A stretch of DNA of 64,000 bases from Lacticaseibacillus absianus (GTDB lineage Bacteria > Bacillota > Bacilli > Lactobacillales > Lactobacillaceae). Under the pieces are notes generated by a model, which saw only the letters and a program-made list of their open reading frames with translations, ran no database searches and was not told where the DNA came from. Below, one piece after another: positions 62,945 to 64,000 of this stretch. The stretch spans positions 390,522 through 454,521 of the forward strand of contig NZ_JABEKX010000001.1 in NCBI RefSeq assembly GCF_013407595.1, in the 5' to 3' direction. Made by a program: the position numbers and the translations under genes. Numbering within the stretch: position 1 is the stretch's first letter; every line of letters begins with the position of its first letter.

Positions 62945-64000
62945 TTGCAGATCACCACAGTTACGGCTCACCAGATGACCCTTCAGTTGCGCCAGCCCGC
63001 CACGGTCACCTTTGCCACGTTTTCCACCATCCCTAGCCTGCTCGTACGGGTCGAGACGGACACCGGATTGGTCGGTTACGGGGAGGCCAATCCCGTCGAG
63101 CAAGTCACCGGCGAGACTTGCGCCACTGAGCGCGCCGCCTTGGCGGTGTTGGCCCCGGTACTAGTCGGGCAGGACCCGCTGGCGATCGAACGGGCGCACC
63201 GCTTGATGGACGCTGCCTTGATCGGACACACGGCGTTGAAGGCCGGGATCGATCTGGCGCTATACGATCTGTTGGGCAAACAGGCCCAGCTCCCGCTCTA
63301 CCGGCTGCTGGGCGGCAACACCGACCGGGTGACGACAGACATCACGGTGATGCTCAACGCCGTCGACGTGATGGTGGCCGAGGCCGAGCAGCGTGTTGCC
63401 GAAGGGTTCACGCAGTTGAAGATCAAGACAGGCGTGGATGAGGCACACGACGTCGCGGTCGTCACCGGGATCCTGGCCGCCGTGCCCTCAACGGTGTCGC
63501 TCAAGCTGGACGCGAATCAGGGGTGGACCCCGAAGCAGACGATCCGCTTCATGAACCGCTTCGATGCGCCGAACCTGACGATCATCGAGCAGCCGTTGCC
63601 GGCCGCTGACCACGTCGGGAACCAGCTGATCCGGCCGCAGATCAGCCAGACGCTGATGCTGGATGAGCAGGTCCACAGCCCCGCGGACGCCGCAGCGGCG
63701 GTGGCCGCGGGCGAATGCGATGCGATCAACATCAAGCTGATGAAGTCGGCCGGGTTGTACGGGGCTGAGGGGATCAACCGGGTCGCAGAAGCAGCGGGGC
63801 GCCCCTGCATGATCGGCTGCATGGCCGAGAGCCGCATCGGGATCACGGCGGCGGTGCATTTTGCCGCGGCCCACGCCAACGTGCGCCACTGCGACCTAGA
63901 CGCCGTCTTATTGTTGGAAGAGACACCGTGGCTGAGCGGTGGCTTCACTCAGGTGGGCGAGCAGATGATCCTCAGTGACGCCCCCGGGTTGGGGCTGACG
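62945..64000 (+). CDS. enolase-superfamily enzyme, probable dipeptide (L-Ala-D/L-Glu) epimerase, partial
   Basis: The frame is open from the TTG at 62945 to the window edge (352 codons) and lacks only its C-terminal end. GGAGGG at 62933-62938 lies 6 bases before the TTG. The N-terminal capping domain (about residues 1-125) is followed by the barrel with LKIKTG (catalytic K-x-K), LDANQGW (metal Asp), IIEQPL (metal Glu), LDEQV (metal Asp) and NIKLMKSAG (second catalytic Lys). This is the muconate-lactonising-enzyme subgroup; dipeptide epimerases used in murein peptide recycling are the closest fit. o-Succinylbenzoate synthase is an alternative, but no menaquinone genes are near. Confidence 0.85.
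   Translation, partial: MQITTVTAHQMTLQLRQPATVTFATFSTIPSLLVRVETDTGLVGYGEANPVEQVTGETCATERAALAVLAPVLVGQDPLAIERAHRLMDAALIGHTALKAGIDLALYDLLGKQAQLPLYRLLGGNTDRVTTDITVMLNAVDVMVAEAEQRVAEGFTQLKIKTGVDEAHDVAVVTGILAAVPSTVSLKLDANQGWTPKQTIRFMNRFDAPNLTIIEQPLPAADHVGNQLIRPQISQTLMLDEQVHSPADAAAAVAAGECDAINIKLMKSAGLYGAEGINRVAEAAGRPCMIGCMAESRIGITAAVHFAAAHANVRHCDLDAVLLLEETPWLSGGFTQVGEQMILSDAPGLGLT

Overview
The window looks like chromosomal DNA of a high-GC lactic acid bacterium, a lactobacillus in the wide sense (family Lactobacillaceae). Evidence: strong Shine-Dalgarno sites, LPQTG sortase signals, KxYKxGKxW-type signal peptides on giant adhesins, MucBP and MBG domains, cre sites, a perfect CIRCE element, and cellobiose-type PTS parts with 6-phospho-beta-glucosidases. 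Base composition is roughly 60% GC or more, high for the family, so the genus is not assigned firmly (a Lacticaseibacillus-like species is a guess). No rRNA, tRNA, CRISPR array, prophage or intact transposase was seen.

Layout. 0-8.5 kb: a catabolite-controlled L-fucose/fucoside operon (fucI, an FGGY sugar kinase, GH29 alpha-L-fucosidase, GPH symporter, and a large secreted alpha/beta hydrolase). 8.8-13.1 kb: an LPXTG repeat protein, a coiled-coil membrane protein, and an hsp20 gene whose promoter lies inside a CIRCE operator. 13.1-23.1 kb: an accessory island with a Mga-like regulator translationally coupled to a secreted MucBP-like protein, structured intergenic repeats, two paralogous SseB-domain proteins, a cytoplasmic MucBP-like protein, small unknown genes (one with an internal amber codon), and a 609-residue tandem (single-chain) Rgg-like regulator. 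23.5-36.4 kb: two giant surface adhesins (2102 and 2154 residues), one with an internal low-GC segment, the other with ten near-identical MBG repeats.

36.5-44.4 kb: an AbrB-like/membrane fusion protein, a P1B metal ATPase with an SPC motif, and a beta-glucoside locus (GH1, GntR-UTRA regulator, PTS EIIB, EIIA, second GH1) without an EIIC. 44.6-64 kb: mostly ordinary genes. They are a metallophosphoesterase, a small LPXTG MucBP protein, glpK, a YxeA-like protein, a Nudix hydrolase, a YeiH-type exporter divergent from a LysR regulator, an EEP-family phosphatase, an ArsB/NhaD-type permease, a membrane-protein gene split by an ochre codon, rlmH, two acetyltransferases, a membrane GDPD, small membrane proteins, and a DMT transporter between two related palindromic elements. 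The last gene is an enolase-superfamily epimerase that starts with TTG and runs off the right edge.

How the genes work together: the fucose and beta-glucoside loci, with cre sites, suggest growth on host or plant glycans under carbon catabolite control. The adhesins, small MucBP/LPXTG proteins and Mga/Rgg-type regulators suggest a regulated surface-attachment island. The SseB-domain cluster with the fused Rgg-like regulator is the most unusual part of the window. All functions are inferred from sequence motifs read by eye; no database search was run.
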